Shown here piece by piece: positions 28,095 to 36,350 of a stretch of 64,000 nt of DNA (positions are counted from its first letter, which is position 1; each line of letters begins with the position of its first letter). The stretch spans positions 124,001 to 188,000 of the forward strand of contig JANOZM010000013.1 in NCBI GenBank assembly GCA_031429355.1. Direction: 5' to 3'. The DNA comes from JANOZM01 sp031429355. Its GTDB lineage: Bacteria > Pseudomonadota > Gammaproteobacteria > Burkholderiales > Burkholderiaceae_E. The notes below the pieces were generated by a model. The model was not told the DNA's origin. It did not search any database and saw only the letters and a program-made list of their open reading frames with translations. Both the position numbers and the translations under genes were made by a program.

Positions 28095-28233
28095 TTGGCT
28101 TTCTTGGCCCGAAGGGATACATTCGGTCTTGTGCATTTGTGCTGGACAAGTCCGCACAGATGTATTTGGAGGAGGAGAGGCGGCTTTGCTGCTATTTTGG
28201 GGTGCGCAGAAATGCGCGCCCTTTTTTCTTTTT
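28095..28233 (+). ncRNA. Structured leader RNA, probable attenuator or riboswitch-like element
   Basis: About 140 bases between lptG and the monooxygenase gene fold into a chain of hairpins. A small one is at 28109-28126 (CCGAA/TTCGG). A long one at 28132-28164 has 14 base pairs, including wobbles, one bulged T and a CAAG loop. A purine tract rich in GGA is at 28168-28180. A short GC hairpin is at 28180-28192, and a terminator is at 28200-28233. The terminator ends 13 bases before the next ATG, so the downstream operon has no room for its own promoter and must be read through it. The 3' arm of the long hairpin contains CGCAC, which could pair with GTGCG of the terminator's 5' arm as an antiterminator. 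It does not resemble 6S, SRP or any riboswitch I can recall. An independent sRNA is the alternative. Confidence 0.55.
28200..28233 (+). terminator. Terminator hairpin inside the leader of the monooxygenase operon
   Basis: An 8-bp GC-rich stem (GGGTGCGC with GCGCGCCC, one wobble) closes over AGAAAT and is followed by TTTTTTCTTTTT. Confidence 0.85.
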
Positions 28234-28246
28234 AGTGTAAGCAGAA

Positions 28247-29998
28247 ATGACGGAACAAGTTCAATCCGGCTACAACCTTCCGACGTACGACTTTGTAGTG
28301 CCTAAAGAGCTGCAAATAAAGGAAAGAGACAGGCTTAACGCCCATTATCCAGTGGTTATTGTTGGTGCCGGCCTTGCCGGTTTAACCGCTGCTGCTGACC
28401 TTGCTTCCAAAGGAATTCAAGTTCTCTTAATCGACGAGGACGATACCGTAGGCGTTCGCGGAGCTTCAAGTCGCGGCATTTGTTATGCACAAAAGAGCTT
28501 GGAAATATTTGAGCGATTAGGCACTTATCGACGAATTCAAGAAAAAGGAATTCAATGGTCGGTTGGTAAGACCCTAGCGGGTAACGATGTTGTTTACTCG
28601 TTCGACCTCGCTAAACAAAACTCTCATAATGCCTCTACACAACCTCCTTTTATCAATTTGCAACAGTTTTACATTGAGTGGTTTTTAGTCGATTTATTGC
28701 AAGAGCTTGAGCAAGTTGACTTGCGATGGAAATCAACTTTAACCGCCGTTTCGCAAGACGATAATGGTGTCCAAATTACAGTGTCTTGCCCCGCTGGCGA
28801 ATACACTGTGAAAACCGATTGGTTAATCGACGCCACGGGTATTAAAAGCCCAATTCGCGATCACTTCGGATTGAAAACGAACCCTGCGGTGGGTGAAGAT
28901 CGTTGGTGCATATCGGATGTGCGGTTTAAACACAAACCACCGATAGAGCGGTGGACTTGGGTCGAAGCGCCATTTAACGAAAACCGTGCCGTTTGGCAGC
29001 ATTTAATGGGCGACAATGTCTGGAGACTCGACTATCAAATGGCGCCAGACGCAGACCCAGCTTTAATTAGTAGCCCCGAAGTAGTGTCCGAACGGTTACG
29101 CGCTCAGTTTGGTCCAGACATCGATTTTGAATTAGTTTGGGTTGGTCCTTATGGTTATCGAAGCCATGTGTTGGAGCAAATGCGTCTGCAACGCATTCTC
29201 TTTTTGGGTGATAGTGCTCACGTTATGAGCCCGTTCGGTGCCCGTGGCGGTAACAGCGCAATACAAGATGCTGATAACTTAGGCTGGAAACTAGCGCTGG
29301 TACTCAAAGGTTTACTGCCCGCGATTTATCTCGATTCGTATCATTCCGAGCGTCATTTTGCAGCTGAGCAAAATGTTGCGATTACCAATCGTACGATGCG
29401 GTTTTTGACACCTCAAACGCCTATGGAAAAAGTGTTTCGCAAAGCAGTTATCGATCTAGCTAAACAGTTTGAGTTTGCACAATCGTTAGTTAATACAGGG
29501 CGGCTATCAACCCCGACAGAATATGGACATGTGTTTAGCCAAAAGCCAGCAGTTCAATCACGAGAGAACGTAGCCGAAGTCGGCGATAACTCAATCGACG
29601 CAATTACTGGACTGAGCATCGCCAATTGTGTAATGTCCAGCCCTAGTCAATTTGTTCGGCACCTGATTGATTTAATGCGCGCCGAAGGTGGCAAAATTTG
29701 TTTGTTGTGCGTTGATACAGAAAGTCTTGCGCAGACGGCCGAAATTGCAAAACGATTTCCTGCGTTTGTTGCGAAGTTCGTTGCATTAGTAGGTGCTCAA
29801 CACAAATACCCGGGACTCGCGGCAAACTCTTGGACGGATTCGACAGGGTATTTAACCAACAAGCTTAACTTGCGTCCGGGTCATGTGGGCATTTTGCGCC
29901 CCGATTTGCATAGCCAAGGAACAATAAGCATCGAACAACTGTCCAATAATTTAGAACGTATTTTTAGTTTGAGTTCATTAGAAACGATTAGCGCGTAA
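28247..29998 (+). CDS. FAD-dependent monooxygenase (aromatic hydroxylase family)
   Basis: A 583-residue flavoprotein of the class A hydroxylase family (PheA/MhpA/TfdB-like). The FAD-binding GAGLAGLTAAADLASKG is at about residues 41-57, the DG-type motif at mid-protein, and GDSAHVMSPFGARGGNSAIQD at about 325-345 binds the FAD ribityl chain. NADPH-driven hydroxylation of an aromatic acid or phenol in the cytoplasm is likely; the substrate is unknown. It is followed at once by a DUF2783 gene and a TRAP binding protein, so uptake and oxidation of one compound is a fair inference. The N-terminal 35 residues before the Rossmann fold are an extra extension. Only a weak ribosome site (TAAGCAG) precedes the ATG. 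Confidence 0.9.
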   Translation: MTEQVQSGYNLPTYDFVVPKELQIKERDRLNAHYPVVIVGAGLAGLTAAADLASKGIQVLLIDEDDTVGVRGASSRGICYAQKSLEIFERLGTYRRIQEKGIQWSVGKTLAGNDVVYSFDLAKQNSHNASTQPPFINLQQFYIEWFLVDLLQELEQVDLRWKSTLTAVSQDDNGVQITVSCPAGEYTVKTDWLIDATGIKSPIRDHFGLKTNPAVGEDRWCISDVRFKHKPPIERWTWVEAPFNENRAVWQHLMGDNVWRLDYQMAPDADPALISSPEVVSERLRAQFGPDIDFELVWVGPYGYRSHVLEQMRLQRILFLGDSAHVMSPFGARGGNSAIQDADNLGWKLALVLKGLLPAIYLDSYHSERHFAAEQNVAITNRTMRFLTPQTPMEKVFRKAVIDLAKQFEFAQSLVNTGRLSTPTEYGHVFSQKPAVQSRENVAEVGDNSIDAITGLSIANCVMSSPSQFVRHLIDLMRAEGGKICLLCVDTESLAQTAEIAKRFPAFVAKFVALVGAQHKYPGLAANSWTDSTGYLTNKLNLRPGHVGILRPDLHSQGTISIEQLSNNLERIFSLSSLETISA

Positions 29999-30002
29999 CC
30001 AG

Positions 30003-30188
30003 ATGAAAACAACTCGAAATATCGAAGAGCCAGATTTGTTTTATGATGCTCTACTGACTGCACACAAAGAACTTGACCGAGATGCAAGCGAGGCATTTAA
30101 TGCGCGCTTAATTTTGTTGCTTGCCAACCAAATTGATAGCCATAACGTTTTGCTCGAATGCCTTCGGGCTGCAGCCGATCCAATTTAA
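30003..30188 (+). CDS. DUF2783 domain protein
   Basis: A 61-residue protein with the DUF2783 pattern: EEPDLFYDALLTAHKELD, then SEAFNARLILLLANQI and a final leucine-rich helix. The family is small, helical and of unknown function, and it is repeatedly found next to flavin hydroxylases of aromatic catabolism. It may be a partner or assembly factor of the monooxygenase four bases upstream. The gap is too short for a promoter, so it is co-transcribed. Confidence 0.88.
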   Translation: MKTTRNIEEPDLFYDALLTAHKELDRDASEAFNARLILLLANQIDSHNVLLECLRAAADPI

Positions 30189-30224
30189 TGTTTAAAGACG
30201 TTTTTAACCTAGGAGTTTGTACTA

Positions 30225-31241
30225 ATGAATAGAGCACTAAATGCAGCGCTTGCAGTAGCTGGCTTAGCAACTTGTACGCAAGTGCTGGCGCAAAACAATG
30301 TAACGTTAACGGCTTCCAGTTGGTTGCCGCCCACCCATACCTTATCGGTCACGCAAGCCAAGTGGTGTGCTGAAGTTGCCAAGGCAACCAGTGATCGAGT
30401 CAAGTGCAACATTTTGCCAAAAGCGGTCTCAGCGCCACCAGGCACTTTTGATGCGGTGCGTGACGGCTTGGCCGACATTTCTTACACGGTTCATGGATAC
30501 ACGCCTGGTCGTTTTGTTTTAGGGCAAATGGCCGAGTTTCCATTCTTAGGTGACAACTCTGAAGCAACCTCGGTGGCGTATCAAAAAATTTACGATAAAT
30601 ACTTAGGTAAATTGAACGAGCATAAAGGGATCAAAGTACTCTCAGTGTTTACGCATGGACCTGGTGCAATTTTCAATTCCAAGCGGGCGATAGCATCCTC
30701 GGCTGACTTGCAGGGTCTTAAGTTTCGCGTAGGTGGCGGGATGGTTAACGAGGTTGGAAAAATTTTAGGGATGAACGTTACTTTAAAGCCTGCACCCGAA
30801 TCTTACGAATTAATGTCTTCGGGCGTTATGGATGGTGTTTTGTTTCCGTCCGAGTCAGTTGAATCGTTCCGCCTCGAAAAACTCGTTAAGCATCGCACAA
30901 CATTTCCCGGTGGTCTTTACAACACTAGTTTTGTTTTTATGATGAATGAAGCGGCTTGGAACAAAATCGGCAAAGATGATCAGGCGGCTATTACAAAGCT
31001 GTCGGGTGAAGCTGCCGCTCGCATGTTTGGTCGCGGTTGGGATGGTGTAGACCGTCGTGGCGTAGCGATTATGCAAGCAAACAATGTAGTTACAACACCG
31101 GCGAACGCAGCGTTTCTAAAAGAAGTAAAAGATAAGGTTTCGACTTTAGAAGCCAAGTGGATTAAAGATGCCGCAGCGAAGGGCCTAACGAACGGTGAGC
31201 AAGTGCTTAAAGAGTTCCGCGCCGAAATCGCAAAGAACTAA
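30225..31241 (+). CDS. TRAP transporter solute-binding protein (DctP family)
   Basis: A 338-residue periplasmic receptor. The signal peptide ends near VLAQ (about residue 22). Then come NVTLTASSWLPPTHTLSV and the conserved LQGLKFRVGGGMVNEV segment, whose Arg contacts the carboxylate of the ligand. MNEAAWNKIGKDDQAAI is a further family block. A good ribosome site (AGGAG, about nine bases before the ATG) is present. No DctQ or DctM membrane genes are in the window, so it is an orphan receptor. The operon context suggests it binds the aromatic substrate of the upstream monooxygenase. Confidence 0.92.
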   Translation: MNRALNAALAVAGLATCTQVLAQNNVTLTASSWLPPTHTLSVTQAKWCAEVAKATSDRVKCNILPKAVSAPPGTFDAVRDGLADISYTVHGYTPGRFVLGQMAEFPFLGDNSEATSVAYQKIYDKYLGKLNEHKGIKVLSVFTHGPGAIFNSKRAIASSADLQGLKFRVGGGMVNEVGKILGMNVTLKPAPESYELMSSGVMDGVLFPSESVESFRLEKLVKHRTTFPGGLYNTSFVFMMNEAAWNKIGKDDQAAITKLSGEAAARMFGRGWDGVDRRGVAIMQANNVVTTPANAAFLKEVKDKVSTLEAKWIKDAAAKGLTNGEQVLKEFRAEIAKN

Positions 31242-31260
31242 ATGCAACTAGTTGGAATGC

Positions 31261-31290
31261 AAAAAAGGGACTTGAAAAAGTCCCTTTTTT
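31261..31290. terminator. Strong bidirectional terminator
   Basis: A perfect 13-bp stem (AAAAAAGGGACTT and its complement) closes on a GAAA tetraloop. It serves the TRAP gene on the plus strand and the PEP-CTERM gene on the minus strand. Confidence 0.93.
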
Positions 31291-31312
31291 GTATCGTTAA
31301 TAAACTACTGGA

Positions 31313-32122
31313 TTATTTTTTGTAGCGTATTGCGAAAGCTAGTAGGCCGACGCCTAATAAAATTAAGCTACCAGGGGCAGGTACTTCACCTACGCGCTGT
31401 GACGCTGAAGTTGCAGTTGGTTTTGTCGGCGTTAGTTGTTGAGACTCAATCGCAGATCCAACAACGGCCGTGGACGAGACCAAAGAGTCCCCGTTAGTTG
31501 CTGCCGCTAAAATCATTGGGATATCGCTAGTTGCCGAACTTGGCCCGCTTGCTGTTGAGCTTCCAGTCGAGAAGGCGGTGATCTCACCAACTTGCTTAAG
31601 ACCGCCAGCGCCGTTAAGAATACTCCACAAATCTTTTTCGTCGGCTAAAGAACCCTTGCGAAGAAAATCCTTTGCCAAGCGATTAATTGCCGAATCGTTA
31701 TCGCCAACAATCCCTTGAAAACGTGATGATAGACCACCGCTTAGCAAGGAATTGCCCGCTTGACGCTCGGAAAGCCGATCGCCTGCCAGTTGGCCAACGT
31801 ATCCGCCCGAGTTGTCGGAACCGGTTGCCGAATAATTACCATACTGGCCGCGGTAAGCCGCGATTTCAGTCGCTTGACCAGCACGTAACGCGCTTCCAAC
31901 ACTTGATTCGCCTTGAACTTGAAATGAAAGCACCGGATTATTACGGCCGAAGTCGGCTGTCCGAACAACCGCATTAACCAATCCGCTAACCGGACCCATG
32001 AAGTCCATGTTCTGGCTAACCCAGCGCGCAGCGCGTTGCCCAAAGGAAACGTTGGATGCCAAAGTGGCTCCGGCAACGAACATTGAGCTAACTGCAAAGA
32101 AAACAAATTTTTTAGATACCAT
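31313..32122 (-). CDS. PEP-CTERM sorting domain protein (otherwise unknown)
   Basis: A 269-residue exported protein. The N-terminal signal sequence MVSKKFVFFAVSSMFVAGATL is followed by about 215 residues of unknown fold, rich in Ser, Gly and Ala. The C-terminus is the tripartite exosortase sorting signal: VPAPGS (a PEP-motif variant with Ala for Glu), the hydrophobic helix LILLGVGLLAFAI, and the basic end RYKK. An exosortase/EpsH-type protease would process it for display or release with exopolysaccharide; none is in the window. ATG 32122 has AGAGG eight bases upstream. Its promoter is a sigma-54 type, described separately. Low sequence complexity makes the body hard to assign. Confidence 0.82.
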   Translation of the reverse strand: MVSKKFVFFAVSSMFVAGATLASNVSFGQRAARWVSQNMDFMGPVSGLVNAVVRTADFGRNNPVLSFQVQGESSVGSALRAGQATEIAAYRGQYGNYSATGSDNSGGYVGQLAGDRLSERQAGNSLLSGGLSSRFQGIVGDNDSAINRLAKDFLRKGSLADEKDLWSILNGAGGLKQVGEITAFSTGSSTASGPSSATSDIPMILAAATNGDSLVSSTAVVGSAIESQQLTPTKPTATSASQRVGEVPAPGSLILLGVGLLAFAIRYKK

Positions 32123-32150
32123 GGCTAACACCTCTTATTGGGTGAGTCTA

Positions 32151-32166
32151 AGCGAAATTCGTGCCA
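32151..32166 (-). promoter_or_regulatory. Sigma-54 (RpoN) promoter of the PEP-CTERM gene
   Basis: The minus strand reads TGGCACGAATTTCGCT, matching the consensus TGGCAC-N5-TTGCW at all but one position, with the invariant GG and GC at the right spacing. Transcription would start near 32141, leaving a leader of about 19 bases that contains the AGAGG ribosome site. Confidence 0.75.
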
Positions 32167-32270
32167 AACAGATTTAGTCGTTTTAAATCAAAGACTTGGC
32201 ATGGCAACGTTGAAAGTGAGATGAGCCATTGTAATGGTATCCGACAGGCACAAACGCACAACTGTGAACT

Positions 32271-33719
32271 TTACGCTGAATTGATCATTTTTCCGGGGTT
32301 CATTGTCCCCTTGGGATCGAGCGCTTTTTTGATTAATTTCATCGTATTTAAAGCGACTAAGCTTTTGTAATTGACCAGTTCGTCACGTTTTAACTGCCCA
32401 ATCCCGTGCTCGGCAGAAATTGAACCATTAAATCGTGCCACTTGTTTGTGGACAATATTATTCACAATTTCCCACTGCTCCATCCATTGCTCTTCGCTAA
32501 ATCCGATCAAGGGGGGACTAATGTTGTAATGCAAATTACCGTCACCTAAATGGCCGAAATTAACGGGTCGTACACCAGGAAAGGCTAACTCAAGTTGAGC
32601 GTCAGCATTCTCGATAAATTCAGCAATAAGAGAAATGGGTACAGATACATCGTGTTTAATGTTCTTTCCATCATGCACTTGGGCTTCAGTTATGTTTTCG
32701 CGCAAGGCCCATAAATTGCGTGATTCTTGTTGGCTTTGCGAGATAACGACGTCGTCAATCATTTCATTTTCTAGCGCTTGCATTAGTGTGACTGACAATG
32801 CTTCTTGCAAACGTTCTTGATTTTGCGAGTCGTTTAACTCGATCAATACATACCAAGGGTGGCTATCGTTCAAAGGCTCGCGCGAGCCATCGATATGCTT
32901 TAAGACAAGCTCGTGAGCGCGTCGAGAAATTAATTCAAAGGCCGTTAAACTTTCTGAGTGATTGGACTTAATAAGCGTAAGCAATTGCATTGCTGCGGGG
33001 ACTGAATTTAAACCGACCCAAGCGGTAACGGTTGCGCTTGGCTTTGGAAACAGTTTTAGTACGGCAGCCGTAACAATACCCAGAGTCCCCTCGGCCCCAA
33101 TAAACAATTGCTTTAAGTCATAGCCCGTATTGTCTTTTCGCAAGCCGTTCAACAAAGGTAAAATCTGGCCATCGGGCAGGACCACTTCTAGACCTAAAAT
33201 CAAATCTCGTGTGTTGCCATAGCGCAGCACTTGAACTCCCCCGGCATTAGTTGAAATATTACCCCCAATTTCACACGAGCCTTGCGCCGCTAGGCTTAAG
33301 GGAAATAAACGATCATTGTTGGCTGCAAGCTCTTGAATTGACTGCAAAATACAACCGGCTTGCACAGTCATCGTGTTGTTGATCAAGTCCACATCAATCA
33401 CTTGATTCATCCGTGAGCAATTGATAATTAACTGCGTGCCACTAAGATCGGGCGTCCCGCCACCTACTAAACCTGTGTTGCCACCTTGAGGCACGATACT
33501 AATGTTGTGGGCGGCGCAATATTGCACAAGTGCTGCAACCTCAAGAGTGGTTTTTGGTTTAGCAACCGCTAAAGCACGTCCTTCAAATTTTTTGCGCCAA
33601 TCGAGCTCGTAGGGTTGCAAATCTTGAGTTAAAACGTTGCTGGCTCCAACAATAGCGGATAGCGCCGATATATGGATTTGTTGCTCGGGCGTTTTGTGCT
33701 GCATTTGGGTTGTTGGCAT
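32271..33719 (-). CDS. FAD-linked oxidase, GlcD / D-2-hydroxyglutarate dehydrogenase-like
   Basis: A 482-residue flavoprotein of the FAD-binding type 4 family. The FAD loop reads PQGGNTGLVGG, then GGNISTNAGGVQVLRYG, and the C-terminal part carries NFGHLGDGNLHYN and SAEHGIGQLKRDEL, which supply metal and substrate ligands. It oxidises a D-2-hydroxy acid (lactate, glycolate or 2-hydroxyglutarate). The single-chain form with no glcE or glcF partner nearby favours the D2HGDH/DLD group, but the substrate is uncertain. Divergent from ridA. Confidence 0.9.
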   Translation of the reverse strand: MPTTQMQHKTPEQQIHISALSAIVGASNVLTQDLQPYELDWRKKFEGRALAVAKPKTTLEVAALVQYCAAHNISIVPQGGNTGLVGGGTPDLSGTQLIINCSRMNQVIDVDLINNTMTVQAGCILQSIQELAANNDRLFPLSLAAQGSCEIGGNISTNAGGVQVLRYGNTRDLILGLEVVLPDGQILPLLNGLRKDNTGYDLKQLFIGAEGTLGIVTAAVLKLFPKPSATVTAWVGLNSVPAAMQLLTLIKSNHSESLTAFELISRRAHELVLKHIDGSREPLNDSHPWYVLIELNDSQNQERLQEALSVTLMQALENEMIDDVVISQSQQESRNLWALRENITEAQVHDGKNIKHDVSVPISLIAEFIENADAQLELAFPGVRPVNFGHLGDGNLHYNISPPLIGFSEEQWMEQWEIVNNIVHKQVARFNGSISAEHGIGQLKRDELVNYKSLVALNTMKLIKKALDPKGTMNPGKMINSA

Positions 33720-33859
33720 CGAAAAGTGCTTAATAGCGTTTTGAGAGTTAGAGACAAAGTTTAGACTGCTTGAGCTTTTTTTTAAAGTGCACTGCGCTAT
33801 GATCCGGACAACGAGAATCGAATTAACCGCGCGTTTAAATTTTTAATAGGAAATTCAAC

Positions 33860-34240
33860 ATGAAACAAGTCATTCAAACCACCGCTGCTCCAGCTGCGAT
33901 TGGGCCGTACTCTCAAGCGATTCGCGTCGGGCAAACTGTATATTGTTCGGGTCAAATTCCGTTGGATCCAGTTTCGGGCCAAATGGTTGAAGGTGGTTTC
34001 GAAGCACAAACCCATCAAATGTTTAAGAACATTCAGGGCATGGTTTTGGCAACCGGTGGTCAAATGAGCGACGTAGTTAAAATTACCTTGTTTGTTACCG
34101 ATTTAAGTTTGTTCCCAAAGGTCAACGAGATCATGGCCCAGTATTTTGCGCAACCCTATCCGGCGCGTTCAACAGTGGGCGTTAGTGCACTGCCAAAGGG
34201 CGCGCAAATTGAAGGCGAAGTGATTGTTGTTTTACCTTGA
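33860..34240 (+). CDS. ridA: RidA family reactive intermediate deaminase
   Basis: A 126-residue protein of the YjgF/RidA family. RidA hydrolyses reactive enamine/imine intermediates released by PLP enzymes such as threonine dehydratase. GPYSQAIRVGQTVYCSGQIP is the family fingerprint, and the C-terminal PARSTVGVSALPKGAQIEGE holds the key Arg and Glu. The length is standard. It overlaps recG (stop TGA inside recG's TTGA), so the two are coupled. An AGGAA precedes the ATG at a suitable distance. Confidence 0.95.
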   Translation: MKQVIQTTAAPAAIGPYSQAIRVGQTVYCSGQIPLDPVSGQMVEGGFEAQTHQMFKNIQGMVLATGGQMSDVVKITLFVTDLSLFPKVNEIMAQYFAQPYPARSTVGVSALPKGAQIEGEVIVVLP

Positions 34241-36318
34241 CTGTAAAAGTAATAAAACCAGCACGATTAAACCAAACGGCTGTGGGCAAATTGGTGATCG
34301 ACCCCGCGTTTGAAAAACTAAAGCCCTTAGGTATCAAAAGCAACGATGATTTGTTGCTGCATTTACCGTTACGTTATGTCGATTTAACGGCGGTCATTCT
34401 GATCGCCGAGGGTCTTAGTGGGGATGAGGTACAAATTGAAGGCGAAGTAATAGAATCGCGGATTGTTCCTCGGCCACGCCGTACTTTACTAGTGACCATC
34501 CAGGACCAAAGCGCAGATATAGTGCTGCGCTTTTTTAATTTTTATCCATCGCAAATAAAGCAAATGGCGCTGGGCAACCAAGTGCGAGTTCATGGCACGA
34601 TTCGTGTTGGTTTGTTGGGGCGCGAAATGGTTCACCCAACCGTCAAACGAGCTAGCGAAGCCCAGCTGCCAACAACGCTTACGCCTATTTATCCAACGGT
34701 TGCTGGTGTAATTCAAAATACAATTCGCAAAGCGGTTGCCATTGGTTTGGATACGGCGAAAACACAGGGATTGGTACTAGAAACAGTTCCCGCAGAGTGG
34801 CTATCTGTTTACGGGTTTATGCCACCGCTGCAGGCTATTGAACGGTTGCATAACCCGCCGGCTCATAGCGTTCTTTCAGCGTTTTCGGATCGTACCGATG
34901 CCGCTTGGCAGCGCGTAATATTTGATGAATTGTTAGCGCAGCAATTGTCGTTACGCTTGGCACGAATTGAGCGAGCAAAACTTGTAGCTACTGCGTTAAT
35001 TGGAGATCAGTTAACGAAGCGGTTTATGGAAGTGTTGCCCTTTGTTTTAACTGGCGCACAACAACGTGTTTGGCGCGAAATAGTGCCAGAGCTTGCAAGT
35101 AAAACGCCGATGAATCGGTTGTTACAAGGCGATGTTGGTAGCGGAAAAACAATTGTTGCGGCATTGGCTGCGTGTCAAGCCATCGGAAGCGGTAAGCAAG
35201 CGGCGTTAATGGCCCCCACCGAAATTTTAGCCGAACAACACCTTAGTAAACTTTCGCATTGGTTGCTCCCCTTAGGGGTGCGCGTTGCTTGGTTGGCGGG
35301 GTCGTTAAAAGAATCGGCTAAAAAGGAAGTTAAGGCACGTTGTGCCGCTGGCGAGATTGATTTACTGATTGGCACCCACGCTCTTATTCAAGACTCTGTA
35401 GAGTTCGCGTCGTTGGGTTTGGCTATTGTGGATGAACAGCATCGCTTTGGCGTTGGTCAGCGGGTAGCTTTGCGAAGCAAAGAGCGTGCGGGTGCAATTG
35501 CCCATCAGTTAATGATGAGCGCAACCCCAATACCGCGTACATTGTCGATGAGTTATTTGGCCGATTTAGATGTTTCGGTGATCGACGAATTACCGCCCGG
35601 CCGTAGCCCTGTTGTAACGAAACTCATTAGTGAAGATCGTCGGGACGAAATTGTTGAGCGAGTTGCCGATGCAGTGCAATTGGGCCATCAAGTATATTGG
35701 GTTTGTCCGCTAATTGAAGAAAGTGAAACACTTGATTTACAGACTGCCACGGCGACCTACGGACAACTTCAACAAGAATTACCCAATTTAATTATTGGTT
35801 TAATACATGGTCGTTTACCGGCGGTGCAAAAAGCGCAAATAATGCAAGCCTTTAGTGCCGGGCAAATTAACCTATTGGTATCCACAACAGTGATTGAAGT
35901 TGGCGTGGATGTGCCGCGCGCTTCGTTAATGATTATTGAACACGCTGAACGCTTTGGGTTAGCCCAACTGCACCAACTGCGAGGTCGAGTAGGGCGGGGT
36001 GCTGCGCAATCGACTTGTGTGCTTATGTTTCGCAAGCCGTTATCAGCGAATGGCAAAGAGCGCCTAAAAATTATATTCGAAAGTAGTGACGGGTTTGAGA
36101 TCGCTCGCCGCGATTTGCAGTTGCGCGGGCCAGGCGAGTTTTTGGGCGCGCGTCAATCGGGCCAAGCAATGCTGCGCTTTGCCGATTTGGATCGCGATAT
36201 CGAATTACTAGAAGCGGCTAGCCTAATTGGCGAACGTTTGCTGCGCGAACGTCCAGATTTAGCCCAAGAACATTTGCGCCGATGGTTTTCAAGTCGCGCT
36301 GAGTATCTAAAGGCATAA
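34237..36318 (+). CDS. recG: ATP-dependent DNA helicase RecG
   Basis: A 693-residue helicase that remodels stalled replication forks and Holliday junctions. The N-terminal wedge/OB domain covers about residues 60-140. Walker A GDVGSGKT is at 298-305, the DEQH box at 399-402, and the helicase C block with TTVIEVGVDVPRASLMII and HQLRGRVGRG follows. The length is normal. The start is a TTG at 34237 overlapping the ridA stop, an unusual but well-placed start. It is followed by oxyR 32 bases later, a common pairing in betaproteobacteria. Confidence 0.96.
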   Translation: MTVKVIKPARLNQTAVGKLVIDPAFEKLKPLGIKSNDDLLLHLPLRYVDLTAVILIAEGLSGDEVQIEGEVIESRIVPRPRRTLLVTIQDQSADIVLRFFNFYPSQIKQMALGNQVRVHGTIRVGLLGREMVHPTVKRASEAQLPTTLTPIYPTVAGVIQNTIRKAVAIGLDTAKTQGLVLETVPAEWLSVYGFMPPLQAIERLHNPPAHSVLSAFSDRTDAAWQRVIFDELLAQQLSLRLARIERAKLVATALIGDQLTKRFMEVLPFVLTGAQQRVWREIVPELASKTPMNRLLQGDVGSGKTIVAALAACQAIGSGKQAALMAPTEILAEQHLSKLSHWLLPLGVRVAWLAGSLKESAKKEVKARCAAGEIDLLIGTHALIQDSVEFASLGLAIVDEQHRFGVGQRVALRSKERAGAIAHQLMMSATPIPRTLSMSYLADLDVSVIDELPPGRSPVVTKLISEDRRDEIVERVADAVQLGHQVYWVCPLIEESETLDLQTATATYGQLQQELPNLIIGLIHGRLPAVQKAQIMQAFSAGQINLLVSTTVIEVGVDVPRASLMIIEHAERFGLAQLHQLRGRVGRGAAQSTCVLMFRKPLSANGKERLKIIFESSDGFEIARRDLQLRGPGEFLGARQSGQAMLRFADLDRDIELLEAASLIGERLLRERPDLAQEHLRRWFSSRAEYLKA

Positions 36319-36350
36319 CGCCTGCATTTAATTTCGATTAGTATCTAGCT

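Noticed and set aside
28095..28233. Leader RNA as 6S RNA, SRP 4.5S RNA or a known riboswitch
   Set aside because: It lacks the SRP GGUCAGGUCCGGAAGGAAGC core, the long 6S open bubble, and the conserved cores of glycine, c-di-GMP, TPP, SAM and cobalamin switches that I can recall. It is kept as an unassigned element.
28212..28235. Seven-codon ORF (ATG to TAG) inside the terminator hairpin
   Set aside because: It is fully explained by the stem and T-run, and the GGA-rich tract is about 30 bases away, too far to act as its ribosome site.
33775..33803. Promoter for ridA with TATGAT at 33798
   Set aside because: The -10 is acceptable but no credible -35 lies at 16-18 bases, so I do not list it as a feature.
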